A stretch of 64,000 bases of DNA. Origin: Chryseobacterium sp. W4I1 (lineage in GTDB: Bacteria > Bacteroidota > Bacteroidia > Flavobacteriales > Weeksellaceae). The stretch lies in NCBI RefSeq assembly GCF_030816115.1, contig NZ_JAUSXQ010000001.1, forward strand, positions 2,666,001 through 2,730,000, given 5' to 3'. This document shows positions 46,177 to 54,869 of the stretch, piece by piece. Within the stretch, counting starts at the first letter, position 1; each line of letters begins with the position of its first letter. A program made the translations under genes and the position numbers. The notes below the pieces were generated by a model. It was not told the origin of the DNA and searched no databases. It saw nothing but the letters and a program-made list of their open reading frames with translations.

Positions 46177-46926
46177 TTAAACAGCTGTGTAACCGCCATC
46201 TACAAGATAATATCCGCCTGTCATAAATGAGGATTTATCTGAACTAAGGAAAAGCACCAGCTCTGCCACTTCCTGGGCTGTTCCCAGACGTCCGATAGGA
46301 TGTTTTTCTATGAGAGCGTGCTTCTTATCTTCATCAAGTTCCTGTAAAAGAGGAGTATCAATATATCCGGGACCAACTGCATTACATCTAATAGCCCTCT
46401 GCCCATATTCTGCTCCGATATTTTTGGTAAGTCCTACTACAGCATGCTTGGCTGTGGTATATGCAGAAGAAAGCGGCGCTGCCACTGTTCCGTGGATGGA
46501 TGCCATATTGACGATCACACCGCCACCGTTCTGTTCCATCTGCTGAATCTCATATTTACAGCCATAAAATACCCCATCCAGATTGATGCTTAGCACTTTC
46601 CTCCAGCTGTCGAGACTGTAATCTCCGGTCAAGGCCGGTTCTCCACCAATCCCTGCATTGTTGCAGGCAATATCAAGTCTTCCGTATATTTCTGCTGTTT
46701 TCCTGACCAGTGCTTCTACCTGTTCGGGATTTGAAGTATCGGCTTTAATGAATGAAGCTTCACCGCCTTCTGATTTAATTTGTTCAACGGCCTGTTGTCC
46801 GTGTTCTTCATTGATATCTGATACAATAACTTTTGCACCTTCCTTAGCATAAAGTTGGGCTACGGCCAATCCGATTCCTGAACCGGCACCTGTTACAAGC
46901 GCAACTTTGTTTTCTAAAATTCCCAT
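46177..46926 (-). CDS. short-chain dehydrogenase/reductase
   Basis: This 249-residue classical SDR has the cofactor motif TGAGSGIG (residues 13-20), NNAG strand, catalytic Ser in NMASIHG and YTTAK (Tyr/Lys pair). The Asp after the second beta strand (VSDINEEH) suggests NAD(H). The substrate is unknown; sugar, steroid or acyl substrates are all possible. It is a single gene with a strong terminator. Confidence 0.9.
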   Translation of the reverse strand: MGILENKVALVTGAGSGIGLAVAQLYAKEGAKVIVSDINEEHGQQAVEQIKSEGGEASFIKADTSNPEQVEALVRKTAEIYGRLDIACNNAGIGGEPALTGDYSLDSWRKVLSINLDGVFYGCKYEIQQMEQNGGGVIVNMASIHGTVAAPLSSAYTTAKHAVVGLTKNIGAEYGQRAIRCNAVGPGYIDTPLLQELDEDKKHALIEKHPIGRLGTAQEVAELVLFLSSDKSSFMTGGYYLVDGGYTAV

Positions 46927-47074
46927 ATTGATAAAATTTAATATGTTTTTCCTTTAAATAACTATAATAAAGTTACGTGAAAAAATTATCAATTATTAAA
47001 ATTTAACAATAAAGTTTTCTTAAATTTAATGATGCAATATTAAAATATCTTAAATAACATATTTTAAAGCAAAA

Positions 47075-47089
47075 ATATTTCTGAAATAT
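47075..47089. repeat. 15-base palindrome ATATTTCtGAAATAT
   Basis: A perfect seven-base inverted repeat around one base, in the AT-rich gap between the SDR and GreA-like genes. It could be an operator, but base bias makes chance likely. Confidence 0.4.
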
Positions 47090-47167
47090 CAAAAATAAAC
47101 AATTGTATAATGCCTATTTTTTTGAATTAACTAAAACAGAAAAGAAGTATAAATTTCTTTAGCTGAT

Positions 47168-47608
47168 TTACCAAATAGTTTTAATAACCTGTGTGATATT
47201 ATTTACAGTAAAGTTTTCATGTTCTTTTTTTCCAGACATTGCTTTTGCCAACGGTGATTCAGCAGATATGGTCATTATCTTTTTACCTTCAGAAATAATT
47301 TCCCCAGCTGATACCGTAATGTAAAATAATCCTTTATCTGTTTTGATTAAAGCACCACCCTGAGCCTTCACGGAAGGCTCAGCAGAAATTTTTTGGATCA
47401 CAGACTGCTGGATCAAAGCTTCATTGAGCTGTCTCTGAAGGTTGTTGATTTCCTGCTGAAGCATCTCACGGCCGGTTTCGTATTTATCACCCATCGAGCT
47501 TTTGGTATCGTTGCTTGAGGCACGGGTTTCTGCAATCAGGTTTTCAAAAGATTGAATTTTGTCTGTGATCTTTGTTTTTATACTATTTAACAGTTCCTGT
47601 TTGTTCAT
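47168..47608 (-). CDS. GreA/GreB-like protein
   Basis: This 146-residue protein has an N-terminal coiled-coil region with SSMGDKYETGREMLQQEI (residues 37-54) and a C-terminal FKBP-like segment (SPLAKAMSGKKEHENFTVN), the layout of GreA-type elongation factors. It lacks the classic acidic tip that stimulates transcript cleavage as far as can be seen, so it may be a Gfh-like inhibitor or a divergent relative. Databases sometimes call these 3-oxoacyl-ACP synthase, which the sequence does not support. Confidence 0.7.
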   Translation of the reverse strand: MNKQELLNSIKTKITDKIQSFENLIAETRASSNDTKSSMGDKYETGREMLQQEINNLQRQLNEALIQQSVIQKISAEPSVKAQGGALIKTDKGLFYITVSAGEIISEGKKIMTISAESPLAKAMSGKKEHENFTVNNITQVIKTIW

Positions 47609-47689
47609 GTGTATGAAAGTTTGATGTAGATTTTTTTAGCCTACAGTACAATTAATAATGATTGTCCGGAAAATTAAAAATACAAATTT

Positions 47690-47739
47690 GGCTGAAGCCG
47701 GATGCAAATATGCATAAAATAAGTGGGCTAAAGCCCACT
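47690..47739. repeat. GGCTGAAGCC / AGTGGGCTAAAGCCCACT hairpin pair
   Basis: GGCTGAAGCC (47690-47699) and AGTGGGCTAAAGCCCACT (47722-47739) are adjacent palindromes of a family I associate with Chryseobacterium intergenic repeats. The second may also terminate the minus-strand GH13 gene. Confidence 0.7.
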
Positions 47740-47769
47740 CCTATTGAATTGATAATATTTTAATTTACC

Positions 47770-49116
47770 TTATTTTTCAAAAACAGCGTAATCTGAAACT
47801 TTGAAGGAGAAATCTTTTCCATTATCAAAATCTCTTTTTGATCTGTCAAAAACATTTTTAAAAGCTCCTGAAAGATTTTGATCTTCAATGCTGAAATTAA
47901 CAGGTTGTTTAGACATATTCAGGACTACCAATACCTCATCTTTGCCATTTTTCCTTACATAGGCCAGGATTTTATCATTAGCTGTTGTATTTAGCAGATA
48001 AGTAGACACCTTGCTATCTCCGCCTCTTAAAGCAGAATTAGACGCTTTTAATTCAAATAATGTTTTATAGAATTCTGCCATCTGGTAGGTATTGGTCCAT
48101 TTGATGGCGTCTTTTTCAAAGAATTCCAGTCTTTTCATATTGGGAAGCTCCTGACCTGAATATAGTAAAGGAACGCCATTCCATGTTGCAGAGAATACAG
48201 CCATTGGTTTTGTAATCACTCCATATTTTTCATATTCTGTTCCGTTCCATGAGTTTTCATCGTGATTGGATGTAAACCAGGCTCTCATTGAGCTGTCACC
48301 AATATTGGAATATTGTACCAGGAGATCTTTAAGTTCCTGTAGCGGTTCATTCTTTTTGTAATAATCAGCAGATTTGTGCATCCACTTCCATGAATAGCTG
48401 GCATCAAATACTTTTCCATATTCAGGGCTTTCCAGCTCGTCAAATTCTCCCAACCAGAAAAGAGGTTTTATTTTCTCCACTTCCGGGCGTGCCTGCTGCC
48501 AGAAATCGACTTCTACCCAGGAAGCAAGGTCGCATCTGAATCCATCAATACCCGTTTCTTTTACCCAGAATTTCATGGCATCTATCATCGCCAGCCTCAT
48601 CTCCTGATTTTTATAATCCAGTTCAATGATATCATCCATTCCGGAAGCTTTATGGAAATTCCCGTCAGGATCTTTCAGATAGAATTCGGGATGTGTTTTT
48701 GTCCAGATGTGGTCCCATCCTGTATGATTGGCAACCCAGTCTATGATTACTTTGAAACCCAGTCTGTGGGCTTCATTTACCATATGTTTGAAGTCGTTCA
48801 TCGTTCCAAATTCAGGATTGATGGATGTATAATCCGAGGCGGCATACTGACTTCCTAAACTTCCTTTTTTATTTTGCTGGGCAATAGGCGTAACAGGCAT
48901 GAACCAAAGGGTTTTCACTCCCATCTGTTTCAGGCGGGGCATTTCTTTTTCAAATGCTTTGAATGTTCCTTCCTGTGTATATTGTCTGATATTTACTTCG
49001 TATATATTGGTGTTGTGCTTCCAGTCTTTCGGCAGATCCATAGTGCTTTTTGTATTTTGTGTGGTACAGGAGACAATTCCCAGACCAATTATTGCTAATA
49101 GAATTAATTTCTTCAT
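47770..49116 (-). CDS. GH13 alpha-amylase family lipoprotein
   Basis: This 448-residue lipoprotein (lipobox IVSC, Cys at residue 17) has GH13 signature segments: DWVANHTGWD (residues 126-135), GFRCDLASWV with nucleophile D196, FWLGEFDE with acid/base E224, and FTSNHDE with D286. It hydrolyses alpha-glucosidic bonds such as starch or maltodextrin. Anchoring suggests a periplasmic or outer-membrane location. No SusC/SusD pair is next to it, so it is not part of a classical starch locus here. Confidence 0.92.
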   Translation of the reverse strand: MKKLILLAIIGLGIVSCTTQNTKSTMDLPKDWKHNTNIYEVNIRQYTQEGTFKAFEKEMPRLKQMGVKTLWFMPVTPIAQQNKKGSLGSQYAASDYTSINPEFGTMNDFKHMVNEAHRLGFKVIIDWVANHTGWDHIWTKTHPEFYLKDPDGNFHKASGMDDIIELDYKNQEMRLAMIDAMKFWVKETGIDGFRCDLASWVEVDFWQQARPEVEKIKPLFWLGEFDELESPEYGKVFDASYSWKWMHKSADYYKKNEPLQELKDLLVQYSNIGDSSMRAWFTSNHDENSWNGTEYEKYGVITKPMAVFSATWNGVPLLYSGQELPNMKRLEFFEKDAIKWTNTYQMAEFYKTLFELKASNSALRGGDSKVSTYLLNTTANDKILAYVRKNGKDEVLVVLNMSKQPVNFSIEDQNLSGAFKNVFDRSKRDFDNGKDFSFKVSDYAVFEK

Positions 49117-49130
49117 TCATCTATTTTTAA

Positions 49131-49138
49131 CAAAAGTA
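49131..49138 (-). promoter_or_regulatory. Bacteroidota -7 box for GH13 gene
   Basis: The minus strand reads TACTTTTG, matching TAnnTTTG, 15 bases before the ATG at 49116. Confidence 0.55.
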
Positions 49139-49182
49139 AGGAATGTTTTTTTGTGAAAAAAGAAAAGGTGAAAGATAAAAAA

Positions 49183-49321
49183 GTGAATGGTGAATGGTGA
49201 ATTTTGCTTCGCAAGTGAATTTTTAAAGTGTGAAATCATAATGGTGAAGGTTTTATTTCTAGAATGACTGAAATTTTTTTAAATTTTACGCTTTACCTAT
49301 AAAGCAAAATTTACAATTGAC
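49183..49321. repeat. dispersed GTGAATGG repeat, copy 4
   Basis: GTGAATGG units in tandem are followed by TTTTGCTTCGCAAGTGAA and end with AAATTTACAATTGAC in the opposite sense. This is the most regular of four copies. Confidence 0.75.
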
Positions 49322-49332
49322 ATAAAAATAAA

Positions 49333-49354
49333 AGCCCCGGACTAATCCAGGGCT
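49333..49354 (-). terminator. terminator of PRiA4 ORF3-like gene
   Basis: AGCCCCGGA (49333-49341) pairs with TCCAGGGCT (49346-49354) with one wobble; the minus strand then reads TTTTATTTTT. Confidence 0.78.
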
Positions 49355-49372
49355 ATATATTGTATTCAGATG

Positions 49373-49969
49373 TTATCTTTCATCGTCGTTGTCTTCTTCA
49401 TCGAAAACATCATCGTTGTAGTTTTCTTCTTCATCATCATCGAAACTGTCGTCATCTTCATCTTCAAAAACAGTGGTGCTTACAAAATCGTCGTCAAAAT
49501 TGAAATCATCATCTAGTAACGGCATTGCTGATCTTTTTTTAGATCCTCCACCACTTCCGCTTCTGCTTGGTGCTTTTAAAGGAACGTTTCCAAATCTGTA
49601 TACCGTGATAGGATAGTTGACTCCTTTTGTTTCATCAATGATTTCCACAAGCTCACAGAAGAATTCCCAAAGGTCAAGAAGTCCATACTGGAACTGAGCC
49701 TTGTCTCCTTCCTTTTCAAAAGCTTCATCAATGTACACATCTGACATAATCTCGCCATCACCATCATCACTCATATCTTCCAGGGGAACACTTTTAAGTA
49801 TTGTCCCGTCATCTTCCAGCATATTAAAAGTAGAAAGCTCTTCTCCCTGCAGATTGAACGCACTTTTAATTCCTAAATGTAAGTTCCATAGTGATTGCTT
49901 TCCTTTTACTTCAATATCACGGAAAATATCCTCTTTCGCATCTAATATTACGCGGATTTTATAAACCAT
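49373..49969 (-). CDS. plasmid pRiA4b ORF-3-like protein
   Basis: This 198-residue protein has the N-terminal fold of pRiA4b ORF3/IS1096 TnpR-like proteins (VYKIRVILDAKEDIFRDIEV, LWNLHLGIKSAFNLQGEE) and an unusual C-terminal tail from about residue 148 that is almost entirely Asp and Glu. No transposase or plasmid gene is nearby, so mobility is not implied. The acidic tail may interact with a basic protein or metal. The function is unknown. Confidence 0.8.
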   Translation of the reverse strand: MVYKIRVILDAKEDIFRDIEVKGKQSLWNLHLGIKSAFNLQGEELSTFNMLEDDGTILKSVPLEDMSDDGDGEIMSDVYIDEAFEKEGDKAQFQYGLLDLWEFFCELVEIIDETKGVNYPITVYRFGNVPLKAPSRSGSGGGSKKRSAMPLLDDDFNFDDDFVSTTVFEDEDDDSFDDDEEENYNDDVFDEEDNDDER

Positions 49970-50103
49970 ACCAGTTTCTTAAATTACTTTTTTGCCTTAA
50001 TTATTATGATAAATCTCTATTGCAAATATATAATAAATGAGAGGTGACAAAAAAATATTTCAGGATTTTTTAAAATATTTTTTTTCCTTACATTTTGCCG
50101 GAA

Positions 50104-51135
50104 TTATTTACTTTTTTCAAGCATAAAACTGAATTTGGTTCCTTCAAGATAGACGCTTTCCACGGTGATATTTTCGTTATGGGCTTCCAGGATGTGTTTT
50201 ACAATAGCAAGGCCGAGGCCGGAACCTCCTTCTCTTCTGCTTCTGCTGGTTTCCACACGGTAGAATCTTTCGAAGATCCTTGGAAGTGCTTCCGCTTTTA
50301 TTCCCATACCGTTGTCTATGACCTCAATGAGAACTTTATTTTTTAGAACACTGGTTTTTACAACCACTTTAGCTTCCTGCCTGTTGGCATAATGGATGGC
50401 ATTTGAAATTAAATTAATAAAAACCTGTGAGATCTTCTGCTTGTCTGCATCTACAAAGATTTGGGGATGAAGGGTTTGGATCTGGAGCGTGGTATTATGT
50501 TTTTCCGCTTCATATTCAAGAAGGTCAAAAATCTCTTTGATGAGAAGGTTAACGTCAAATCTTGAGTTGGTGATACTGATTTCTCCTGCTTCCAGACGGT
50601 TGATCATGTCAAGATCTGTAACGATTGCGATGAGCCTTTCTACAGATTTATCGATTCTTTCCAGATATTTGTCACGGATGGTAAGGTTGTCTACACCACC
50701 GTCTCTCAGAGTCTCTACATATCCCTGAATAGAAAACAACGGGGTTTTAAGTTCATGGGAAACGTTTCCGATGTATTCTTTCCGGTAGCTTTCCATTTCT
50801 TTCATCATATCGATCTCTGTGATCTGCTGTTGATTGAGATCTGAGAATCTTTCACCCAATTCCTTAATGGTTATATTCTCATTGTTATCATGAACAATTT
50901 CCTGAGGAAGCATTTGCGAAAGTCCACGAACCTGTTTTCTTCCGTAATAGTTGAAAAGGAGTTCAAGAACTACATAATTGATCATAAAAATGACAATCAG
51001 GCAGATGGTAAGGCCAATTTTGAAAAGTGGAGTCCGGTAATAGATATCCTTCAGTGAATCAAAAATGATTACTAAAAGAAACATCACCAGTGTCAGAAGA
51101 CACGAGGCGACGAGTGTAAGTCTGTAAAATTTCAA
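50104..51135 (-). CDS. sensor histidine kinase, PhoR-like
   Basis: This 343-residue kinase has two membrane helices (about residues 5-26 and 38-60), a short extracytoplasmic loop, the dimerisation helix with phospho-acceptor H127 in NVSHELKTPL, and an ATPase domain with N box, DNGMGI and GSGLGLAI. The tiny external loop suggests sensing within the membrane or via a partner, as in PhoR. It follows its response regulator by 44 bases. Phosphate sensing is a guess from architecture. Confidence 0.9.
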   Translation of the reverse strand: MKFYRLTLVASCLLTLVMFLLVIIFDSLKDIYYRTPLFKIGLTICLIVIFMINYVVLELLFNYYGRKQVRGLSQMLPQEIVHDNNENITIKELGERFSDLNQQQITEIDMMKEMESYRKEYIGNVSHELKTPLFSIQGYVETLRDGGVDNLTIRDKYLERIDKSVERLIAIVTDLDMINRLEAGEISITNSRFDVNLLIKEIFDLLEYEAEKHNTTLQIQTLHPQIFVDADKQKISQVFINLISNAIHYANRQEAKVVVKTSVLKNKVLIEVIDNGMGIKAEALPRIFERFYRVETSRSRREGGSGLGLAIVKHILEAHNENITVESVYLEGTKFSFMLEKSK

Positions 51136-51179
51136 TTTTACAAGTTTTTATGGATTATGTAATGTAGGAATTTAAGTTA

Positions 51180-51857
51180 TTAAACGATAAGCTTATATCC
51201 TATTCCTTTCAATGTCTGAATGGTATTGATTCCCAGTTTTTCTCTTAGTCTTCTGATGTGAACATCAATGGTTCTTTCTCCTACAATCACATCATTACCC
51301 CAAACTTTTTCCAGAATTTCCTCTCTTTTAAAGACTTTTTCTGTATTTGAAGCTAAAAGATAAAGCAAGTCAAACTCTTTTTTAGGAAGAAGGAACTGCT
51401 GACCGCTTTTTGAGACCCTGAAGTTATCTTTATCAATCACCAGATCACCAATCTCTATTAATTTAGCATTATCCGAAACCTGGGAAGTCAGCTGTAATAA
51501 AGCATTCACTTTGGAAGTAAGAACCTTCGGCTTGATCAGCTTTACAATGTAGTCGTTGGCTCCTGCCTGAAATCCTGCTAACTGGGAGAATTCTTCGCTT
51601 CTTGCAGAAAGGAAAACGATGAGTGTTTTCTGCAGCTCTTTTACTTTACGAAGCTCCTGGCAGGTTTCGATACCGTCTTTTTCAGGCATCATAACATCTA
51701 ATAGGATAAGATCGGGAATAATTTCTTTGGCTTTTTCGATCCCTTCGTTACCGTTTGTGGCTGTATAGATATCATAGCCTTCTTTTTCCAGGTTGTAAGA
51801 CAGAATCTCTAAAATATCCAGCTCGTCGTCTATTAAGAGTATTTTCTTTTGGTTCAT
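51180..51857 (-). CDS. OmpR/PhoB-family response regulator
   Basis: This 225-residue regulator has a receiver domain with phospho-acceptor D54 (LLDVMMPEKDG), S84 in place of T/S, and conserved lysine K106, followed by an OmpR/PhoB winged helix (VGERTIDVHIRRLREKLG). Residue 107 is Leu instead of the nearly invariant proline after that lysine. It is the first gene of the two-gene operon with the kinase, and is divergent from the TonB receptor gene, which it may control. Confidence 0.9.
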   Translation of the reverse strand: MNQKKILLIDDELDILEILSYNLEKEGYDIYTATNGNEGIEKAKEIIPDLILLDVMMPEKDGIETCQELRKVKELQKTLIVFLSARSEEFSQLAGFQAGANDYIVKLIKPKVLTSKVNALLQLTSQVSDNAKLIEIGDLVIDKDNFRVSKSGQQFLLPKKEFDLLYLLASNTEKVFKREEILEKVWGNDVIVGERTIDVHIRRLREKLGINTIQTLKGIGYKLIV

Positions 51858-51946
51858 TTTAAATTTTTACTGAGTCAAAGTTAATAAATTTTAAAGTACA
51901 GATGAACGAATCAATTATCGTTCATATAAAGTTAACAATAATACCC

Positions 51947-51971
51947 TTTTCTTAATGTTTAGTTAAGAAAA
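51947..51971. promoter_or_regulatory. inverted repeat in divergent regulator/TonB gap
   Basis: TTTTCTTAA (51947-51955) and TTAAGAAAA (51963-51971) are a perfect nine-base inverted repeat with seven bases between. A GTTAA motif also recurs at 51931 and 51962, 31 bases apart. Either could be an operator for the response regulator; there is no direct proof. Confidence 0.45.
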
Positions 51972-52050
51972 AATTAAAATTCGCTAAACCATTTACACCG
52001 GCAATCTTTTATTCCTTTGCACCGAAAGAATCTAGTAAGATAAAGTAAAA

Positions 52051-54837
52051 ATGAAAAAACAACTCCATAAGAGTATTATGCTACTTGCTTTGTTTTCTGC
52101 CGGCTATGCTTTTGCACAAAGTCAGGTTTTAGAAGGCAGGGTATTGGACGAGAAAGACAACAATCCTATAGAAGGTGTAAAAGTAAAAGTAAATGATCAG
52201 GAAGTAACCACTGACATTTCCGGATACTATTCTATTAATCTGTCACCGGGAACCAATTATGTTATAACGGTATCTTCTAACGGATACAACAGGAAAGAGA
52301 TCAGTGAAGTTACGGTAAAAACTGATGCAAATACTCATCTTGATATTGTTTTGAACAAACCATCAACTAAAGAAATTGAGGGAGTTGTTATAAAATCCAA
52401 TGCCAGAAAGGAAACCATAGCCTCTACCATTGGCTTACAAAGAAATTCTGGGGTAGTTTCTCAGGTGATCGGAGTTGAAGCAATCAAAAGAAGCCCGGAC
52501 AGAAATACAGGAGAAGTTCTGAAAAGGGTTTCGGGTGTAAGTTTGGCCGATGGAAAATACATTGTGGTAAGAGGTCTGTCAGACCGTTACAACCAGGCTA
52601 TGCTAAACGGCATTCAGCTATCCAGTACGGAGCCGGACAGAAAAACTTTTTCTTTTGACCTTTTCCCTGCTAACGTTATTGAAACCCTTGTTATCAATAA
52701 GACTTTCATTCCTGAATACAGTGGTGAATGGGCTGGAGGACTTATACAGGTAAATACTAAAGATATTCCCAATAAGAACTTTTTCAATCTTCAGGTAGGT
52801 GTTGGAGGAAATTCTATTACAATGGGGCAGGAATTCCATATGCAGAAAGGCGGAAAATGGGATTTCCTGGGAATTGATGACGGATATAGAAAACTTCCTT
52901 CTGATATGCCTGCAAAAAATGCTTTTGGTATTTTAGATGAGGCTAATAAAACAGCAATCGGTAAACAATATGTAAAGAATCTTGGCTACAACAGTATCGG
53001 ATATCCTGAGAATTTGAGCTTCCAGCTTGATGGTGGTTTCAATACAAAGGTATTTGGAAAAGATTTGGGTGTTATTGCAGTTCTTAACTACAGTAACAAC
53101 AAAAGAAGAATCGAATCTCAGAACCGTTTCTTTACGATTAATGATCAGCTTGCCGATACGAACTTCGATTATTATACTGAAAAATATCAAAACGATATTA
53201 TCTTAGGCGGTTTATTAAATCTTACTTTAAAGCTTAACAGCAATAATAAAATTTCCCTGAAAAATATTATTACCAATAATACGGTAAATCATATGTCTTT
53301 CAGAACAGGAAAGGATTTTGAATTTGATCCTGTAAACGGAACAAATATCATGGCAAGAGAAATTGGATTTAAGGAAACTACTTTCTACAATTCAACGCTT
53401 AACGGTACTCACAAAATAGATGCTCTTGGAGGTCTTACTTTCAACTGGTACGGAAGTTTCGGTATCCTGGATCAGTATATTCCATTATTGCAGCGTCTGC
53501 AATATAACCAATATCCGGATATGACAGGAAGTCCTTATCTGGCTTTGATTTCTAACGGACTTTCACAAAAATCAGGAAGTGTATTTTATTCTACACTGAG
53601 CGATTACTTATATAATGCAGGTGGCGATCTATCTAAAACTTTTACAATGTTTGGACAAAAACAAACGGTAAAAGGTGGATATTTATTCCAGGTAAAAGAT
53701 AGGATCTATAATTCCAGACCATTCTCTGTAAGGCTTTCAGGATATAACCAGGGGTTGCTTTCGCAACCGTTTGAAACTATCTTCAGTCCTGAGAATTTCG
53801 GAACAGACGGAGGCAAATTTACGTTCGACGAAATTGCAGGAAACCAGTACAGATATATTGCCAATACTATCCTAAATGCAGGTTATTTACAGTTTGACAA
53901 TAACTTTGCATCTTGGTTCAGAGCGGTATGGGGATTAAGAGTTGAAAATTTTGACCAATTGGTTGGAAGTACAAAGAAAAGTGATGACCGTTTTGTGAAT
54001 ACTCGTGTTACTGACTTTTTACCAGCTTTAAATATGACATTTAAGCTGACTAACAATATGAATTTACGTGTTGCAGGTTCACAGACCGTTGTAAGACCGG
54101 AATTTAGAGAAGTTTCTCCGTTAGCATACTATGATTTTGATTTAGGAGCTACAGTGATCGGTAATAAATATATCCAGAGAACAAAAATAACCAATGCCGA
54201 CATACGTTGGGAATGGTATCCGAGAAATGGTGAAATTCTTTCCGTTGCCGGTTTCTACAAAAACTTTAAAAACCCTATTGAATTATACTTTAACCAGTCC
54301 GGTGTAGGAACAAGTAATACCTTCAATTATCTGAACGTAGATAAAGCAGATGCTTATGGAGCTGAGCTGGAATTCAGAAAAAAACTGGATTTCGTCAGTG
54401 CTCTTAAAAACTTCACTTTCGGCGGAAACTTTGCCTTAATCAAAAACAAAGTAACGGACAAGGCTACGAACATTGACAGACCAATGCAGGGACAATCTCC
54501 TTACACTGTCAACCTGAGCTTACAGTATGATACTGAAAAAACAGGCTGGACTTCAACAGTACTTTTCAACATGATCGGAAGAAGGATTCTTTATGTAGGA
54601 AACGATCAGGTTCCACCAATCTGGGAAAACCCAAGACCACTTCTTGATTTCCAGGTTGCCAAGAAAATCTGGCAGAACAAAGGAGAGATCAAGCTGAATG
54701 TTTCAGATATCCTGAACCGTCATGCGAACTTCTACCACGACCTTAATAATAATAAAAAATACGACAGTGCAGATGCGCTTGCTATTGACAGAGTAACAGG
54801 AACAAACATCAGTTTAACTCTAGGATATAGCTTTTAA
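52051..54837 (+). CDS. TonB-dependent receptor
   Basis: This 928-residue outer-membrane receptor has a signal peptide (ending AYAFAQ), a carboxypeptidase-regulatory-like domain (residues ~28-110), a plug (about 125-235, with GEVLKRVSGVSLADGKYIVVRGL) and a 22-strand barrel ending in LGYSF. It uses TonB energy to import a nutrient; the ligand is unknown. The surface lipoprotein gene starts 33 bases downstream, a SusC/SusD-like arrangement with a non-SusD partner. The regulator gene upstream is divergent, and the nutrient could be phosphate-linked, but that is inference. Confidence 0.93.
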   Translation: MKKQLHKSIMLLALFSAGYAFAQSQVLEGRVLDEKDNNPIEGVKVKVNDQEVTTDISGYYSINLSPGTNYVITVSSNGYNRKEISEVTVKTDANTHLDIVLNKPSTKEIEGVVIKSNARKETIASTIGLQRNSGVVSQVIGVEAIKRSPDRNTGEVLKRVSGVSLADGKYIVVRGLSDRYNQAMLNGIQLSSTEPDRKTFSFDLFPANVIETLVINKTFIPEYSGEWAGGLIQVNTKDIPNKNFFNLQVGVGGNSITMGQEFHMQKGGKWDFLGIDDGYRKLPSDMPAKNAFGILDEANKTAIGKQYVKNLGYNSIGYPENLSFQLDGGFNTKVFGKDLGVIAVLNYSNNKRRIESQNRFFTINDQLADTNFDYYTEKYQNDIILGGLLNLTLKLNSNNKISLKNIITNNTVNHMSFRTGKDFEFDPVNGTNIMAREIGFKETTFYNSTLNGTHKIDALGGLTFNWYGSFGILDQYIPLLQRLQYNQYPDMTGSPYLALISNGLSQKSGSVFYSTLSDYLYNAGGDLSKTFTMFGQKQTVKGGYLFQVKDRIYNSRPFSVRLSGYNQGLLSQPFETIFSPENFGTDGGKFTFDEIAGNQYRYIANTILNAGYLQFDNNFASWFRAVWGLRVENFDQLVGSTKKSDDRFVNTRVTDFLPALNMTFKLTNNMNLRVAGSQTVVRPEFREVSPLAYYDFDLGATVIGNKYIQRTKITNADIRWEWYPRNGEILSVAGFYKNFKNPIELYFNQSGVGTSNTFNYLNVDKADAYGAELEFRKKLDFVSALKNFTFGGNFALIKNKVTDKATNIDRPMQGQSPYTVNLSLQYDTEKTGWTSTVLFNMIGRRILYVGNDQVPPIWENPRPLLDFQVAKKIWQNKGEIKLNVSDILNRHANFYHDLNNNKKYDSADALAIDRVTGTNISLTLGYSF

Positions 54838-54869
54838 TTTAAATCTAATAAAAAATAAGTCTTTATAAC

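Noticed and set aside
49373..49969. Insertion sequence based on IS1096-like name
   Set aside because: Only the ORF3-like protein is present, with no transposase or terminal repeats.
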